Below are positions 53,680-62,479 of a stretch of 64,000 nt of DNA, in pieces. This stretch comes from Mucilaginibacter sp. PAMB04168 (lineage in GTDB: Bacteria > Bacteroidota > Bacteroidia > Sphingobacteriales > Sphingobacteriaceae). Under the pieces are notes generated by a model. The model did no database searches, was not told the DNA's origin, and saw only the letters and a program-made list of their open reading frames with translations. The stretch spans positions 1,178,001 to 1,242,000 of the forward strand of contig NZ_CP155079.2 of the NCBI RefSeq assembly GCF_039634365.2, given 5' to 3'. Numbering within the stretch: the first letter of the stretch is position 1; the number at the start of each line of letters is the position of its first letter. The position numbers and the translations under genes were made by a program.

Positions 53680-54666
53680 ATGCGGTATATTGCATTATGT
53701 TTATTATTATGGTGTGTGTGTGGATTAACTGCGTTTGCCCAAACGGATAGTACCATATACGCCCAGCCTGACAGCGTACCGCAACGCCGCTACTATCAAC
53801 CGCCGCCTGCAGCCGCCGGCCTGCTCGATTCTGTTGCCAACGCTCTGGCTAACCGGCAACGCTTTATCGGCGATTCATTGTCGCTCATTTATATTAAGCA
53901 ACCCGATTCGCTTCGTCACAACCAGTTTTTGGATAGTATGTTCAAAACGCAGGTTTATAGTGAATACGGCTTTTATAAACAGGCAGGCAATGTAAGAAGT
54001 ATTTTGCGTGAAGGCAGCACCCGCCGCACGCGCGACCAGTGGGTAATTGTAATTATTGTAACCTTGCTGGTATACATGGCTGTATTAAACCGGGCCATGA
54101 GTAAGGATATCAGGAACGTATTGCAGTCCTTTTATAACAATCGCATCCTATCCCAGGTAAGTAAGGAAGAAAACCTGCTTAATTCATGGACGTTTTTGGG
54201 GCTCTTTATATTGTTTGGGGTTACTTTTGGCTTATTTCTGTACCAGCTTACCGCTTACTATGAGGTGTTTTATAGCATTAGTGGAGTGCAATTGTTTGGT
54301 TCATTTGCATTGCTAATTATTGTTCTGTTTGCTGTAAAGCTGCTCGTATTACGTTTTTTAGGTTTAGTTTTTAACGTAAATCGTCTGGTAGGCGAATATA
54401 CGTCGATCTTATACCTTACCTATTTTAATATCACCTTCGTTTTTTTGCCTGTGTCGCTTTGTTTTAGCTTGCTGGCAGCGCAATATATACCATATGTACT
54501 GGGCGTAGCTTTGTTGCTGGTGGTTGTTATCTTTGTGTGGCAATATTTAAGGAGTAGCGTAAATATTATTTCAAACTTTAGATTTCATAAATTTTATTTA
54601 TTTATCTATCTTTGTGCCCTCGAAATTTGCCCCATTTTGATATTGATTAAGGCACTGAACAATTAG
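53680..54666 (+). CDS. DUF4271 membrane protein
   Basis: The 328-residue protein has a signal sequence (ending LTAFAQTD), a periplasmic stretch of about 100 residues, and six to seven membrane helices (first near 122, WVIVIIVTLLVYMAVLNRAM). The sequence NVLQSFYNNRILSQVSKEEN between helices and the closing FHKFYLFIYLCALEICPILI are typical of DUF4271. The order DUF4271-hemD is one I recall from other Bacteroidota. The function is not known. The promoter at 53621 probably also serves hemD. Confidence 0.87.
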   Translation: MRYIALCLLLWCVCGLTAFAQTDSTIYAQPDSVPQRRYYQPPPAAAGLLDSVANALANRQRFIGDSLSLIYIKQPDSLRHNQFLDSMFKTQVYSEYGFYKQAGNVRSILREGSTRRTRDQWVIVIIVTLLVYMAVLNRAMSKDIRNVLQSFYNNRILSQVSKEENLLNSWTFLGLFILFGVTFGLFLYQLTAYYEVFYSISGVQLFGSFALLIIVLFAVKLLVLRFLGLVFNVNRLVGEYTSILYLTYFNITFVFLPVSLCFSLLAAQYIPYVLGVALLLVVVIFVWQYLRSSVNIISNFRFHKFYLFIYLCALEICPILILIKALNN

Positions 54667-54692
54667 ACACTTAGGTAGTTAGAAAGAACAAA

Positions 54693-55451
54693 TTGGAAGA
54701 CAGAAAGAAAAGGGTTAAGAGTATATTGGTTACCTTGCCCAAACCTGAGAACGACAAAAATCCATACGCTGAGCTGGCTAAGAAACTGAATCTTAAAATT
54801 GATTTCAGGTCTTTTATTCACGTGGAGGGTGTACCGGCTAAAGATTTTCGTAAAGAAAGAATTAACCTTGCCGACTTTACAGCAGTAATTTTCACCAGCC
54901 GTAACTCGGCCGATCACTTTTTCCGTATTTGCGAAGAAATGCGTTTTGAGGTTCCGGTTGATATGAAGTACTTCTGCTTGTCAGAAACCATTGCCCTTTA
55001 CCTCCAAAAATACATTCAGTACCGCAAACGTAAAATCTTTTTCGGTAAACAAACCGCAGCCGATTTGGCAGAGGTGTTGAAAAAGCACTCAGGCGAAAAG
55101 TTCCTTTACCCATGTTCTGATGTGGCTGCTGAAGAAACGCAAAAGTTCCTGACGGAGAACGGTTACAACTTTACACCGGCAGTGCTTTTCCGCACGGTAT
55201 GTAGCGACCTGAGCGATCTTGCAGAGGTGTTCTATGATGTAATCGCTTTTTTTAGCCCATCAAGTATCCTGTCGCTTTATCAAAACTTTCCCGATTTTAA
55301 GCAGAACAACACCCGTATTGCTGCCTTTGGCGCTACTACACACAAGGCTGTTTTAGATGCAGGGTTAATACTGGATATTCCGGCACCTACACCTGGCGCT
55401 CCTTCAATGACAATGGCCATTGAACAGTATGTAAAGCAAGCCAATAAGTAA
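54693..55451 (+). CDS. hemD: Uroporphyrinogen-III synthase
   Basis: It closes the linear tetrapyrrole to uroporphyrinogen III on the haem path. The start is TTG at 54693 (LEDRKKRVKSILVTLPKPEN); no in-frame ATG gives a complete protein. The 252 residues show the two-lobed family pattern: FTAVIFTSRNSADHFFRICE, FLYPCSDVAAEETQKFLTEN, YDVIAFFSPSSILSLYQNF and FGATTHKAVLDAG. It lies 26 bases after DUF4271 and before the gld cluster. Confidence 0.9.
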   Translation: MEDRKKRVKSILVTLPKPENDKNPYAELAKKLNLKIDFRSFIHVEGVPAKDFRKERINLADFTAVIFTSRNSADHFFRICEEMRFEVPVDMKYFCLSETIALYLQKYIQYRKRKIFFGKQTAADLAEVLKKHSGEKFLYPCSDVAAEETQKFLTENGYNFTPAVLFRTVCSDLSDLAEVFYDVIAFFSPSSILSLYQNFPDFKQNNTRIAAFGATTHKAVLDAGLILDIPAPTPGAPSMTMAIEQYVKQANK

Positions 55452-55508
55452 AAATCTTGAGTTTTTTGATCTAAACACCGCAACCTTGCTGGTGCTTTGC
55501 CCGTATAA

Positions 55509-55600
55509 GCCCGTAAAGCTTTGAGAATGTGCTTCTAATTATTATTTTCGACGAGTAATAATGTAAGCTGCAGCTTGAAGCTTTAAGGGCATTTTTTATT
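55509..55600 (+). terminator. Possible terminator after hemD
   Basis: GCCCGTAAAGCTTTGAG (55509-55525) pairs with CTTGAAGCTTTAAGGGC (55574-55590) at about 14 of 17 positions around a 48-base loop, and ATTTTTTATTT follows. The rest of the 55452-55688 gap holds no other feature I can support. Confidence 0.5.
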
Positions 55601-55688
55601 TATAGATTTAAGTATAAACCTGATTGGAATTTAATTTCAACAGGTATATTGGGGCTTTAAAAACAGACTATTAGATTAAGCACAAAAC

Positions 55689-56996
55689 ATGAAGACACGT
55701 TACTTTCTTTTGTTATTGTTAGCAGGGGCGATTTTGAGTGGTTGTGGTACAGGCAACAAAGGAGAGGTGTTGGGTGTACGCAGCAAACCTTTCCGAGCAG
55801 AATTGCCTGCTGGCATGGTTTACATACCGGGTGGTTCTTTCCTGATGGGGCAAACTGATCAGGATGTTACTTTTGCCCAAATAGCGCAAACCAAGCAGGT
55901 TACGGTATCTCCGTTTTTTATGGATCAAACAGAGATAACCAATAGCCAGTACAAGCAATTTGTGAACACCGTACGCGACTCTATTGCTATCACCAACTAT
56001 TTAAATGACGATAAATACTATGTTAAATCCAAAGATGCATCTGCCAATGGCAAAAAATACATCAATTGGGATTATGTGAGTAAACATCCGGTCTTTCGCA
56101 GCGGTAAAGGTAAAGGACAGGCGTCAAACGCAGGTAAGCTTGATGGTATGTATTACCAAGGGGATGATCGTGTGTTTGACCGTAACGAGATTGACGTACG
56201 CCAGTTAAAATATAACTATGCCATGATGGTGTTACGCAATGCATCCGACCAGCGCTTTGACAAAACCAAAAAACGTTCAGATTTCATTTTACGCGATACT
56301 GTTCCTGTTTATCCTGATACGCTGGTTTGGTTAAATGACTTTTCTTATGCGGCTAACGAGCCAATGGTAGAAGGTTATTTCTCGCACCCATCATACCAAA
56401 ATTATCCGGTAGTAGGCGTTACCTGGCGTCAGGCACGTGCTTTCAGTATTTGGCGCTCACGCGTAAATGATGCAGTTAAAGATGCACATGGACTTCCACA
56501 CCGTTTGCCTTACAGCTTGCCTACCGAGGCTGAGTTTGAATACGCATCGCGCGGTGGCCGTATCGGTACCGATTACCCTTGGGGTGGTCCTTATATCAAA
56601 AATGCTAAAGGCTGTTTATTGGCCAACTTTAAACCCGGCCGTGGTAATTATACTGATGATGGCGGCGCATACACCGTAAACGTACGTTCTTATTTCCCTA
56701 ACGATTATGGCTTGTACAATATGGCCGGTAACGTATCAGAGTGGACACAGTCTGCCTTTGATGAAGCGGCTTCTACCTTTGTGCATGATATGTCGCCTAC
56801 GTTTAACTATGAGGCCAAAGCCAGCGACCCCGAAGTGCTGAAACGTAAAGTTGTACGCGGCGGTTCATGGAAAGACATTGGCTACTTCCTGCAAAATGCA
56901 ACCCGTTCTTACGAGTATCAGGATACCGCAAAATCTTACATCGGTTTCCGCTGTGTATCACACTTCGTAGGTCGTGATTTCCGAGACAAACGTTAA
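55689..56996 (+). CDS. gldK: Gliding/T9SS lipoprotein GldK
   Basis: GldK is the outer-membrane lipoprotein of the type IX secretion system ring (PorK in Porphyromonas). The 435-residue protein has a lipobox signal (LLLLLAGAILSGCGTG), then a formylglycine-generating-enzyme-like domain: MVYIPGGSFLMGQTDQDV, PFFMDQTEITNSQYKQF, the long insert with YPVVGVTWRQARAFSIWRS, LPTEAEFEYASRGG, YNMAGNVSEWTQS and GGSWKDIGYFLQNATRSYEY with IGFRCV at the end. It is the first of four gld genes in a row. Confidence 0.97.
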   Translation: MKTRYFLLLLLAGAILSGCGTGNKGEVLGVRSKPFRAELPAGMVYIPGGSFLMGQTDQDVTFAQIAQTKQVTVSPFFMDQTEITNSQYKQFVNTVRDSIAITNYLNDDKYYVKSKDASANGKKYINWDYVSKHPVFRSGKGKGQASNAGKLDGMYYQGDDRVFDRNEIDVRQLKYNYAMMVLRNASDQRFDKTKKRSDFILRDTVPVYPDTLVWLNDFSYAANEPMVEGYFSHPSYQNYPVVGVTWRQARAFSIWRSRVNDAVKDAHGLPHRLPYSLPTEAEFEYASRGGRIGTDYPWGGPYIKNAKGCLLANFKPGRGNYTDDGGAYTVNVRSYFPNDYGLYNMAGNVSEWTQSAFDEAASTFVHDMSPTFNYEAKASDPEVLKRKVVRGGSWKDIGYFLQNATRSYEYQDTAKSYIGFRCVSHFVGRDFRDKR

Positions 56997-57056
56997 TATT
57001 CGCTCAAACACTCAAATAAACATACATCTAAAAACTACAAAACAATTTAATTAATT

Positions 57057-57860
57057 ATGGCTGGCAAGAAAAAAGGAAAATTTGGAATTGGTAACATTGT
57101 ATCTATTGGTGCATCCGTGGTAATCGTCGGATTGTTATTTAAGATACAGCACTGGCCTTTTGCCACAGTTTTCATTACAGTTGGTTTATTAACCGAAGCA
57201 TTCCTATTTTTATTACTGGGTTTACAACCTGAACCTACCGAAGTTGACTGGACTAAAGCATATCCTGAATTGGCTGACGATTATACCGGCGAGCCAGTTA
57301 AACGCGCTGCTGCGGCTCCGCAACAAGTAAGCACCGGCCATACTGCTGCATTAGATAAAATGCTTGCCGATGCTAAAATTAATCCCGAACTGATTGGTAC
57401 ATTGGGCGAAGGTTTAAGAACATTTGGCGATAAAGTGGCCAGTATTTCTAAGGTAGCCGACGCTGGTGCAGCTACCAACGAGTTTGCTACTAAATTGAAA
57501 GCAGCAGGCGCAAGTTACGATACCCTTAGCGTTGCTTTTTCTAAAGCTTCTGCCAACCTTGAGGAAATGGCTAACTCTAACATTGATTCAAAAGCATATC
57601 ATGATCAGGTAAACAGCCTGGCCAAAAATTTATCGGCCCTTAATGCTGTTTACGAACTGGAATTGCAAGATTCAAGCGCTCACTTAAAATCGATGAACAA
57701 GTTTTACCAGAACCTGTCTTTAACCATGAATAACTTCAACGAGTCATTAGATGATTCAAAACAGTTTAAAGATGAAGTAGGCCGTTTAGCTAAAAACCTA
57801 GGCTCATTGAACTCTGTATACGGTAATATGCTGGCAGCTATGAACCAGCCACGTGTTTGA
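57057..57860 (+). CDS. gldL: Gliding/T9SS inner-membrane motor protein GldL
   Basis: GldL forms the proton-driven motor with GldM. The 267-residue protein has two membrane helices at about 12-30 and 36-56. The motor residues are in place: Lys29 and His32 in LLFKIQHWPF and Glu47 in TEAFLFLLLG. A coiled-coil-like cytoplasmic tail with AAGASYDTLSVAFSKASANL and QDSSAHLKSMNKFYQNLSLT follows. It lies 60 bases after gldK. Confidence 0.97.
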   Translation: MAGKKKGKFGIGNIVSIGASVVIVGLLFKIQHWPFATVFITVGLLTEAFLFLLLGLQPEPTEVDWTKAYPELADDYTGEPVKRAAAAPQQVSTGHTAALDKMLADAKINPELIGTLGEGLRTFGDKVASISKVADAGAATNEFATKLKAAGASYDTLSVAFSKASANLEEMANSNIDSKAYHDQVNSLAKNLSALNAVYELELQDSSAHLKSMNKFYQNLSLTMNNFNESLDDSKQFKDEVGRLAKNLGSLNSVYGNMLAAMNQPRV

Positions 57861-57914
57861 TAATTTAAGTAATTAACCTTTTGAAAATTTATTTAAATTA
57901 ACAACTAACAACAC

Positions 57915-59450
57915 ATGGCTGGAGGTAAAGAAACCCCAAGGCAGCGGATGATCGGCATCCTGTACTTGGTTTTATTGGGCTTAGTGGCACTAAACGTGCC
58001 GGATAGCTTACTTAACGCATTTAAAAATATTAGTGATAGTTTATCTTCATCAAAATCAAACGTACAAACCGGTATTGATAATACTTACGATGCTTTTGAA
58101 AAGACCAAACTTAAAGAGCAACCAGATAGAGCAAAACCTATATACGATAAAGCTAAGCAGGCTAGCCAAGTGGCTAAAGAGCTTGACGACTATGTTGAAG
58201 GTCTGAAAAAAGTGCTTATTGACAAAGCCGGTGGTTTTGACGAGAACATTAACGACTGGAAAGGCCGTGATAACCTTGACATCTCTGCTGAAGTGATGAT
58301 TAACGGTAAAAAGGGCGAGGAGCTACGTAAAAAAATTGACGAGACCCGCGAAAAGTTACTAAACCTGCTTGATCCTAAAGACAGAACTTCAACAAAGTTG
58401 TCTTTATCAGCTGATGCGCCAGAAGCTAAAAAAGGCAACGCAAAACTGAAATGGGAAGAAGCTTACTTTGGTGATGGTATTCCGATGGGTGCTGCCATGA
58501 CTTCATTAACTAAGGTACAGGCAGACGCTAAAAATGCTGAATCGGAAGTTGTAAAGAAGATTTTAGGTAAAGTAGACCAGGCTGTAGTTAACTTGGATAA
58601 GTTTTCGGCGGTTGCCGTAGCACCAAGCAGCTACATTATTGCCGGTCAGCCCTATAAAGCTGAAGTGTTCTTAACCGCGTCTGATTCAAAATCAAATCCT
58701 GATATCTCTGTAAACGGTTCGCGTTTACAGGTAAGCGAAGGCCGTGGTACATACAGCACCGGTACAAGCGGCGAGGGCACCCGTACCTGGATAGGCACTA
58801 TTCGTGTGCGCCAAAACGATGGTACGATTAAAGAATACAAAACCGCTCCTCAAACGTACCAGGTAGCAAAACCATCGGCAACTGTTGCAGCTGAGAAGAT
58901 GAACGTTTTATACATCGGTGTATCTAACCCTTTGTCAGTATCAGCGCCGGGTATTCCTAAAGACAAGCTGCGTGTAAGCATGTCGGGCGGATCGGTAAGC
59001 GGTTCTAATGGTTCGTTTACTGCTCGTGTAACTTCACCAGGTACAGTTAATGTAACCGTATCGGGCGAAGCATCTCCCGGAAAAACTCAGGTTTTAGGGT
59101 CAACTTTATTCCGCGTAAAACGTATACCAGATCCGGTAGTGATGTTTGGCGGTAAAGATGGCGGCCAAACTTCAACTGCTAACTTAAAAGCGCAGGATAG
59201 AGTGTTTGCAAAACTGGAGAATTTCGAATTTGATGCGAACTTTAACATCCAACGTTTTAACCTGTTGATATTGAAACCACGTCAGGATCCTATTTTACTG
59301 TCAACCAGCGGTAACCAATTATCAGGTCAAATGCGTGCCGCTATGGCCAGCATTGTGCCGGGTACCCGTGTGGCATTCACCAGTGTAATTGCTGTTGGTC
59401 CTGATGGTTCACAACGTGGCTTGAAAGACATTATCATTAGTGCAAATTAA
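57915..59450 (+). CDS. gldM: Gliding/T9SS motor and periplasmic shaft protein GldM
   Basis: GldM spans from the motor to the outer ring. The 511-residue protein has one N-terminal membrane helix (QRMIGILYLVLLGLVALNVP) and then the GldM periplasmic domains in order: an alpha-rich D1 (40-220), then beta domains (KVDQAVVNLDKFSAVAVAP, VLYIGVSNPLSVSAPGIPKD, and a final domain with FDANFNIQRFNLLILKPRQD). The length fits PorM/GldM. It lies 54 bases after gldL. Confidence 0.97.
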   Translation: MAGGKETPRQRMIGILYLVLLGLVALNVPDSLLNAFKNISDSLSSSKSNVQTGIDNTYDAFEKTKLKEQPDRAKPIYDKAKQASQVAKELDDYVEGLKKVLIDKAGGFDENINDWKGRDNLDISAEVMINGKKGEELRKKIDETREKLLNLLDPKDRTSTKLSLSADAPEAKKGNAKLKWEEAYFGDGIPMGAAMTSLTKVQADAKNAESEVVKKILGKVDQAVVNLDKFSAVAVAPSSYIIAGQPYKAEVFLTASDSKSNPDISVNGSRLQVSEGRGTYSTGTSGEGTRTWIGTIRVRQNDGTIKEYKTAPQTYQVAKPSATVAAEKMNVLYIGVSNPLSVSAPGIPKDKLRVSMSGGSVSGSNGSFTARVTSPGTVNVTVSGEASPGKTQVLGSTLFRVKRIPDPVVMFGGKDGGQTSTANLKAQDRVFAKLENFEFDANFNIQRFNLLILKPRQDPILLSTSGNQLSGQMRAAMASIVPGTRVAFTSVIAVGPDGSQRGLKDIIISAN

Positions 59451-59462
59451 AAAACTTAAAAT

Positions 59463-60407
59463 ATGAGACGGAAGATTTTTGTGCTGGGGCTATTGAGTTT
59501 AATTTGTTTGAGCACTTACGCTCAAAGGCGCGGCACCACACGTAAACGTACAACTAAAGCAGCAACGCAAAGTAATGTAGCTAATACCACATTTAATGCA
59601 CAGCCTGCTGTTGATACGGCTAAAAAAGCTAAGCCTTTTGAGCGGCCAATGGATGGCTATTACAAAAAAGCCAACATTTTAAGTGCCCGCGTTACTCCAT
59701 ATGCTAACCTGCGCGAAGCTGACGTTGTGTATTCGAAGCGTGTTTGGCGCGAGCTTGACCTGCGCGAGAAGATGAACCAGTACTTAGGTTCACCGAAAGC
59801 CAGGTTAATTGATGTGCTGATGGAAGCTGTAGATGCCGGTGAGCTTACTGCTTATGATCCTAACCCGAGTAAGGATGATCCTAACGGAGACGGTTTTGCC
59901 GTACCGCTTACCCCGGGCAAAGCTAAAGCCCGCCTGGCAGATAGTGCGGTAGTTGATCAATTTGATGCGCAGGGCAATAAAATTGGCTCTAAGTTACAAG
60001 CCGGTGATTTTAACCCTGATAGTGTAATTCGTTTCCGTATTAAGGAAGACTGGGTTTTTGACAGACAACGCTCAATTTTTGAGCCGCGTATTATAGGTAT
60101 TGCGCCTTTAATGAAAATTAAGGCTGCTGGTATCGATACCGATTTTCAGCCGGTTTTCTGGATTTACTTCCCAGAAGCGCGCCAAGTGTTAGCTTCTAAA
60201 GAAGCGGTAAGTCGCAACAACGATGCCACCGGTTTAAGCTTTGATGACGTGTTCATGAAACGCTTATTTGCCAGTGTAATTGTTAAAGTATCCAATCAAA
60301 AAGACGAGCGTATAAAAGATTATGCGCAAGGCATCGATAAGCTTTATGAATCTGAAAAAGTAAAGAAATCGTTAATGGATTGGGAACTTGGCTTATGGCA
60401 GCACTAA
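59463..60407 (+). CDS. gldN: Gliding/T9SS protein GldN
   Basis: GldN (PorN) joins the GldK ring in the periplasm and touches GldM. The 314-residue protein has a signal peptide (MRRKIFVLGLLSLICLSTYAQ), a basic linker, and the GldN core: YSKRVWRELDLREKMNQYLG, LIDVLMEAVDAGELTAYDPN, VIRFRIKEDWVFDRQRSIFE and VFWIYFPEARQVLASKEAVS. It starts 12 bases after gldM and ends the gld cluster. Confidence 0.97.
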   Translation: MRRKIFVLGLLSLICLSTYAQRRGTTRKRTTKAATQSNVANTTFNAQPAVDTAKKAKPFERPMDGYYKKANILSARVTPYANLREADVVYSKRVWRELDLREKMNQYLGSPKARLIDVLMEAVDAGELTAYDPNPSKDDPNGDGFAVPLTPGKAKARLADSAVVDQFDAQGNKIGSKLQAGDFNPDSVIRFRIKEDWVFDRQRSIFEPRIIGIAPLMKIKAAGIDTDFQPVFWIYFPEARQVLASKEAVSRNNDATGLSFDDVFMKRLFASVIVKVSNQKDERIKDYAQGIDKLYESEKVKKSLMDWELGLWQH

Positions 60408-60460
60408 TCAAAAGAGTTGATGGTTAAGTGATTGCTTGCTTACTCACATCCTTAAATAAC

Positions 60461-60493
60461 AAAAAGCCCTTGCTGCATAGCAAGGGCTTTTTT
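60461..60493. terminator. Bidirectional terminator between gldN and uvrC
   Basis: AAAAAGCCCTTGCT (60461-60474) pairs with AGCAAGGGCTTTTT (60479-60492) around a 4-base loop, with A and T runs on both sides. It can stop both converging transcripts. Confidence 0.92.
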
Positions 60494-60509
60494 ATTATTT
60501 AGTTATTTA

Positions 60510-62321
60510 TTACTCGCTGGCAACGGCCTCATCCTGTTTGAAATAGTTAACCACCGCCTGCGCCTGTTTTAGGTTTACAACTTCCTGTAATTCATTAAGG
60601 CTGGCTTCTCGAATTTTCTTAACAGACTTGAAGTATTTGAGCAGCTTTTCGGCTGATAGACGACCAATACCAGGTACAAGTTCCAGCTCTGTGGCTAACG
60701 TGCCTTTGTCGCGTTTTTTACGGTGGGCAGTGATACCGAAGCGGTGTGCCTCGTCACGCAGTTGCTGTATTATTTTTAATGACTCGGAGCGTTTGTCAAG
60801 GTATAAAGGGTACTGATCGCCTGGATAGAAAATTTCTTCGAGCCGTTTGGCAATACCTATCACAGTTAACTGTTTTTCGATGCCCAACAATTTTAAACTC
60901 TTTAAAGCGGCAGAAAGCTGGCCTTTGCCACCATCAATAATCACCAGTTGCGGTAATGACGTGCCTTCATCCAGCAACCGGCGGTAGCGGCGGAACACGG
61001 CCTCTTCCATGGTAGCAAAGTCATTAGGCCCCTCAACCGTTTTTACATTAAAAAAGCGGTAATCTTTTTTGGAAGGCCTGGCATCTTTAAATACCACAAT
61101 GGCCGATACCGGGTACTTTCCCTGAAAGTTTGAGTTATCAAAACACTCAATATGACGCGGTAGCTGGTTCATGCGCAAGTCTTTCATCATTTGCGTAAGC
61201 AGGCGTTCGGTGCGCACATCGGGATTTAATTTCTCGTATTGTTCCAGCTTATCGCGTTTAAAGAAATGCACATTCTTTTGTGATAAGTCAAGCAATTTCC
61301 TTTTTTCGCCCAGTTTAGGTACCGTAAACTTTATATTGTCATCAACCAGTTCAATCTCAAAGGGCACAATAATTTCTTTCGATTTGCTGTTAAACCGCGT
61401 CCTAAACTCAGATATAGCAAAAGTCAGCAATTCAGCATCACTTTCATCCAGCCGCTTTTTTAACTCTATGGTTTGTGTTTGGGTAATTGTACCGTTCATT
61501 ACCTTCAAAAAGTTCACAAAAGCATGCTTCTCATCAGAGGCGATACTAAATACGTCAACATCGGTGATAGACGAATTAACAACAGTAGATTTACTTTGAT
61601 AGTTGATGAGTAAATCATATTTGCGCTTTAACCTGTGCGCCAGTTCAAAGTCAAGATTAGAAGCGGCCCCTTCCATATCACGTTTCAGATCTTTCAGTAC
61701 ACTACCAATCTTTCCATTCAATATATCCATTATTTCGTTGATGCTACGGTTGTAGTCATCTTCGGTTTGGTAGTTTTGGCAGGGGCCTTTACAATTGCCC
61801 AACTGATACTCGAGGCAAACCTTAAATTTACCGGCATTAATATTTTCGGGCGTTAAGGCCAAATTACAGGTGCGTAACGCATAGGTTTCGCGTATTACGC
61901 CCAATATGGTATGCATCATGCTTACCGAAGGATAAGGTCCTAAGTATTTGGAGCCATCGCGCACAATATTACGTGTCCAATAAATGCGGGGGAAACGCTC
62001 GTTTTTAATAACAATCCAGGGGTAGGTCTTGTCATCCTTTAAATCTATGTTGTACTTAGGCTTGTGCTTTTTAATTAAGCTGTTCTCGAGCAGCCAGGCA
62101 TCTACCTCTGTATCAACAATGGTAAAAGTAATATTGCGGATTTTTGACACCAATACCCGCGTTTTGGAACTAAGCTGGTGGTCTTTAACAAAGTAAGATG
62201 ATACCCGATTGCGCAGATCTTTAGCCTTACCAATGTAAATTAGTTCATTACTGTCATCCCAGTATTGGTAAACACCAGGTTTATGCGGTATCTTTTTTAA
62301 TGCTTCTTTATAGTCAAACAT
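60510..62321 (-). CDS. uvrC: Excinuclease ABC subunit C
   Basis: UvrC makes both cuts in nucleotide excision repair. The start ATG 62321 gives MFDYKEALKKIPHKPGVYQY; the 11 extra upstream codons are unlikely. The 603-residue protein has the GIY-YIG nuclease (KPGVYQYWDDSNELIYIGKA), a Cys-rich stretch (CLEYQLGNCKGPCQNY), a UVR helical domain, the RNase H-like second nuclease (CFDNSNFQGKYPVSAIVVFK, LVIIDGGKGQLSAA), and C-terminal helix-hairpin-helix (LVPGIGRLSAEKLLKYFKSV). Confidence 0.96.
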   Translation of the reverse strand: MFDYKEALKKIPHKPGVYQYWDDSNELIYIGKAKDLRNRVSSYFVKDHQLSSKTRVLVSKIRNITFTIVDTEVDAWLLENSLIKKHKPKYNIDLKDDKTYPWIVIKNERFPRIYWTRNIVRDGSKYLGPYPSVSMMHTILGVIRETYALRTCNLALTPENINAGKFKVCLEYQLGNCKGPCQNYQTEDDYNRSINEIMDILNGKIGSVLKDLKRDMEGAASNLDFELAHRLKRKYDLLINYQSKSTVVNSSITDVDVFSIASDEKHAFVNFLKVMNGTITQTQTIELKKRLDESDAELLTFAISEFRTRFNSKSKEIIVPFEIELVDDNIKFTVPKLGEKRKLLDLSQKNVHFFKRDKLEQYEKLNPDVRTERLLTQMMKDLRMNQLPRHIECFDNSNFQGKYPVSAIVVFKDARPSKKDYRFFNVKTVEGPNDFATMEEAVFRRYRRLLDEGTSLPQLVIIDGGKGQLSAALKSLKLLGIEKQLTVIGIAKRLEEIFYPGDQYPLYLDKRSESLKIIQQLRDEAHRFGITAHRKKRDKGTLATELELVPGIGRLSAEKLLKYFKSVKKIREASLNELQEVVNLKQAQAVVNYFKQDEAVASE

Positions 62322-62360
62322 ATCATCCTCAAACCCTTTAATGGCGAAGCACAAGAGTTG

Positions 62361-62374
62361 TTAACATCTGTTAA
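62361..62374. promoter_or_regulatory. Palindrome upstream of uvrC
   Basis: TTAACATCTGTTAA is a perfect 6-2-6 palindrome about 40 bases before the uvrC ATG. The size and position suit a dimeric regulator, but nothing else supports it. Confidence 0.3.
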
Positions 62375-62414
62375 TAAATGTAATTACGTTTACTTTTGTT
62401 TCAACTGTAGCAGA

Positions 62415-62457
62415 ATACAAACGCCCATTCAAACAAAATTTGAACGGGCGTTTGTAT
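62415..62457 (-). terminator. Terminator after the penicillin-binding protein
   Basis: ATACAAACGCCCATTCAAA (62415-62433) pairs with TTTGAACGGGCGTTTGTAT (62439-62457) with one G-T pair. It lies 23 bases past the stop codon at 62480 on the minus strand. Confidence 0.8.
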
Positions 62458-62479
62458 GAAGTATTGTTTACGCTACGGC

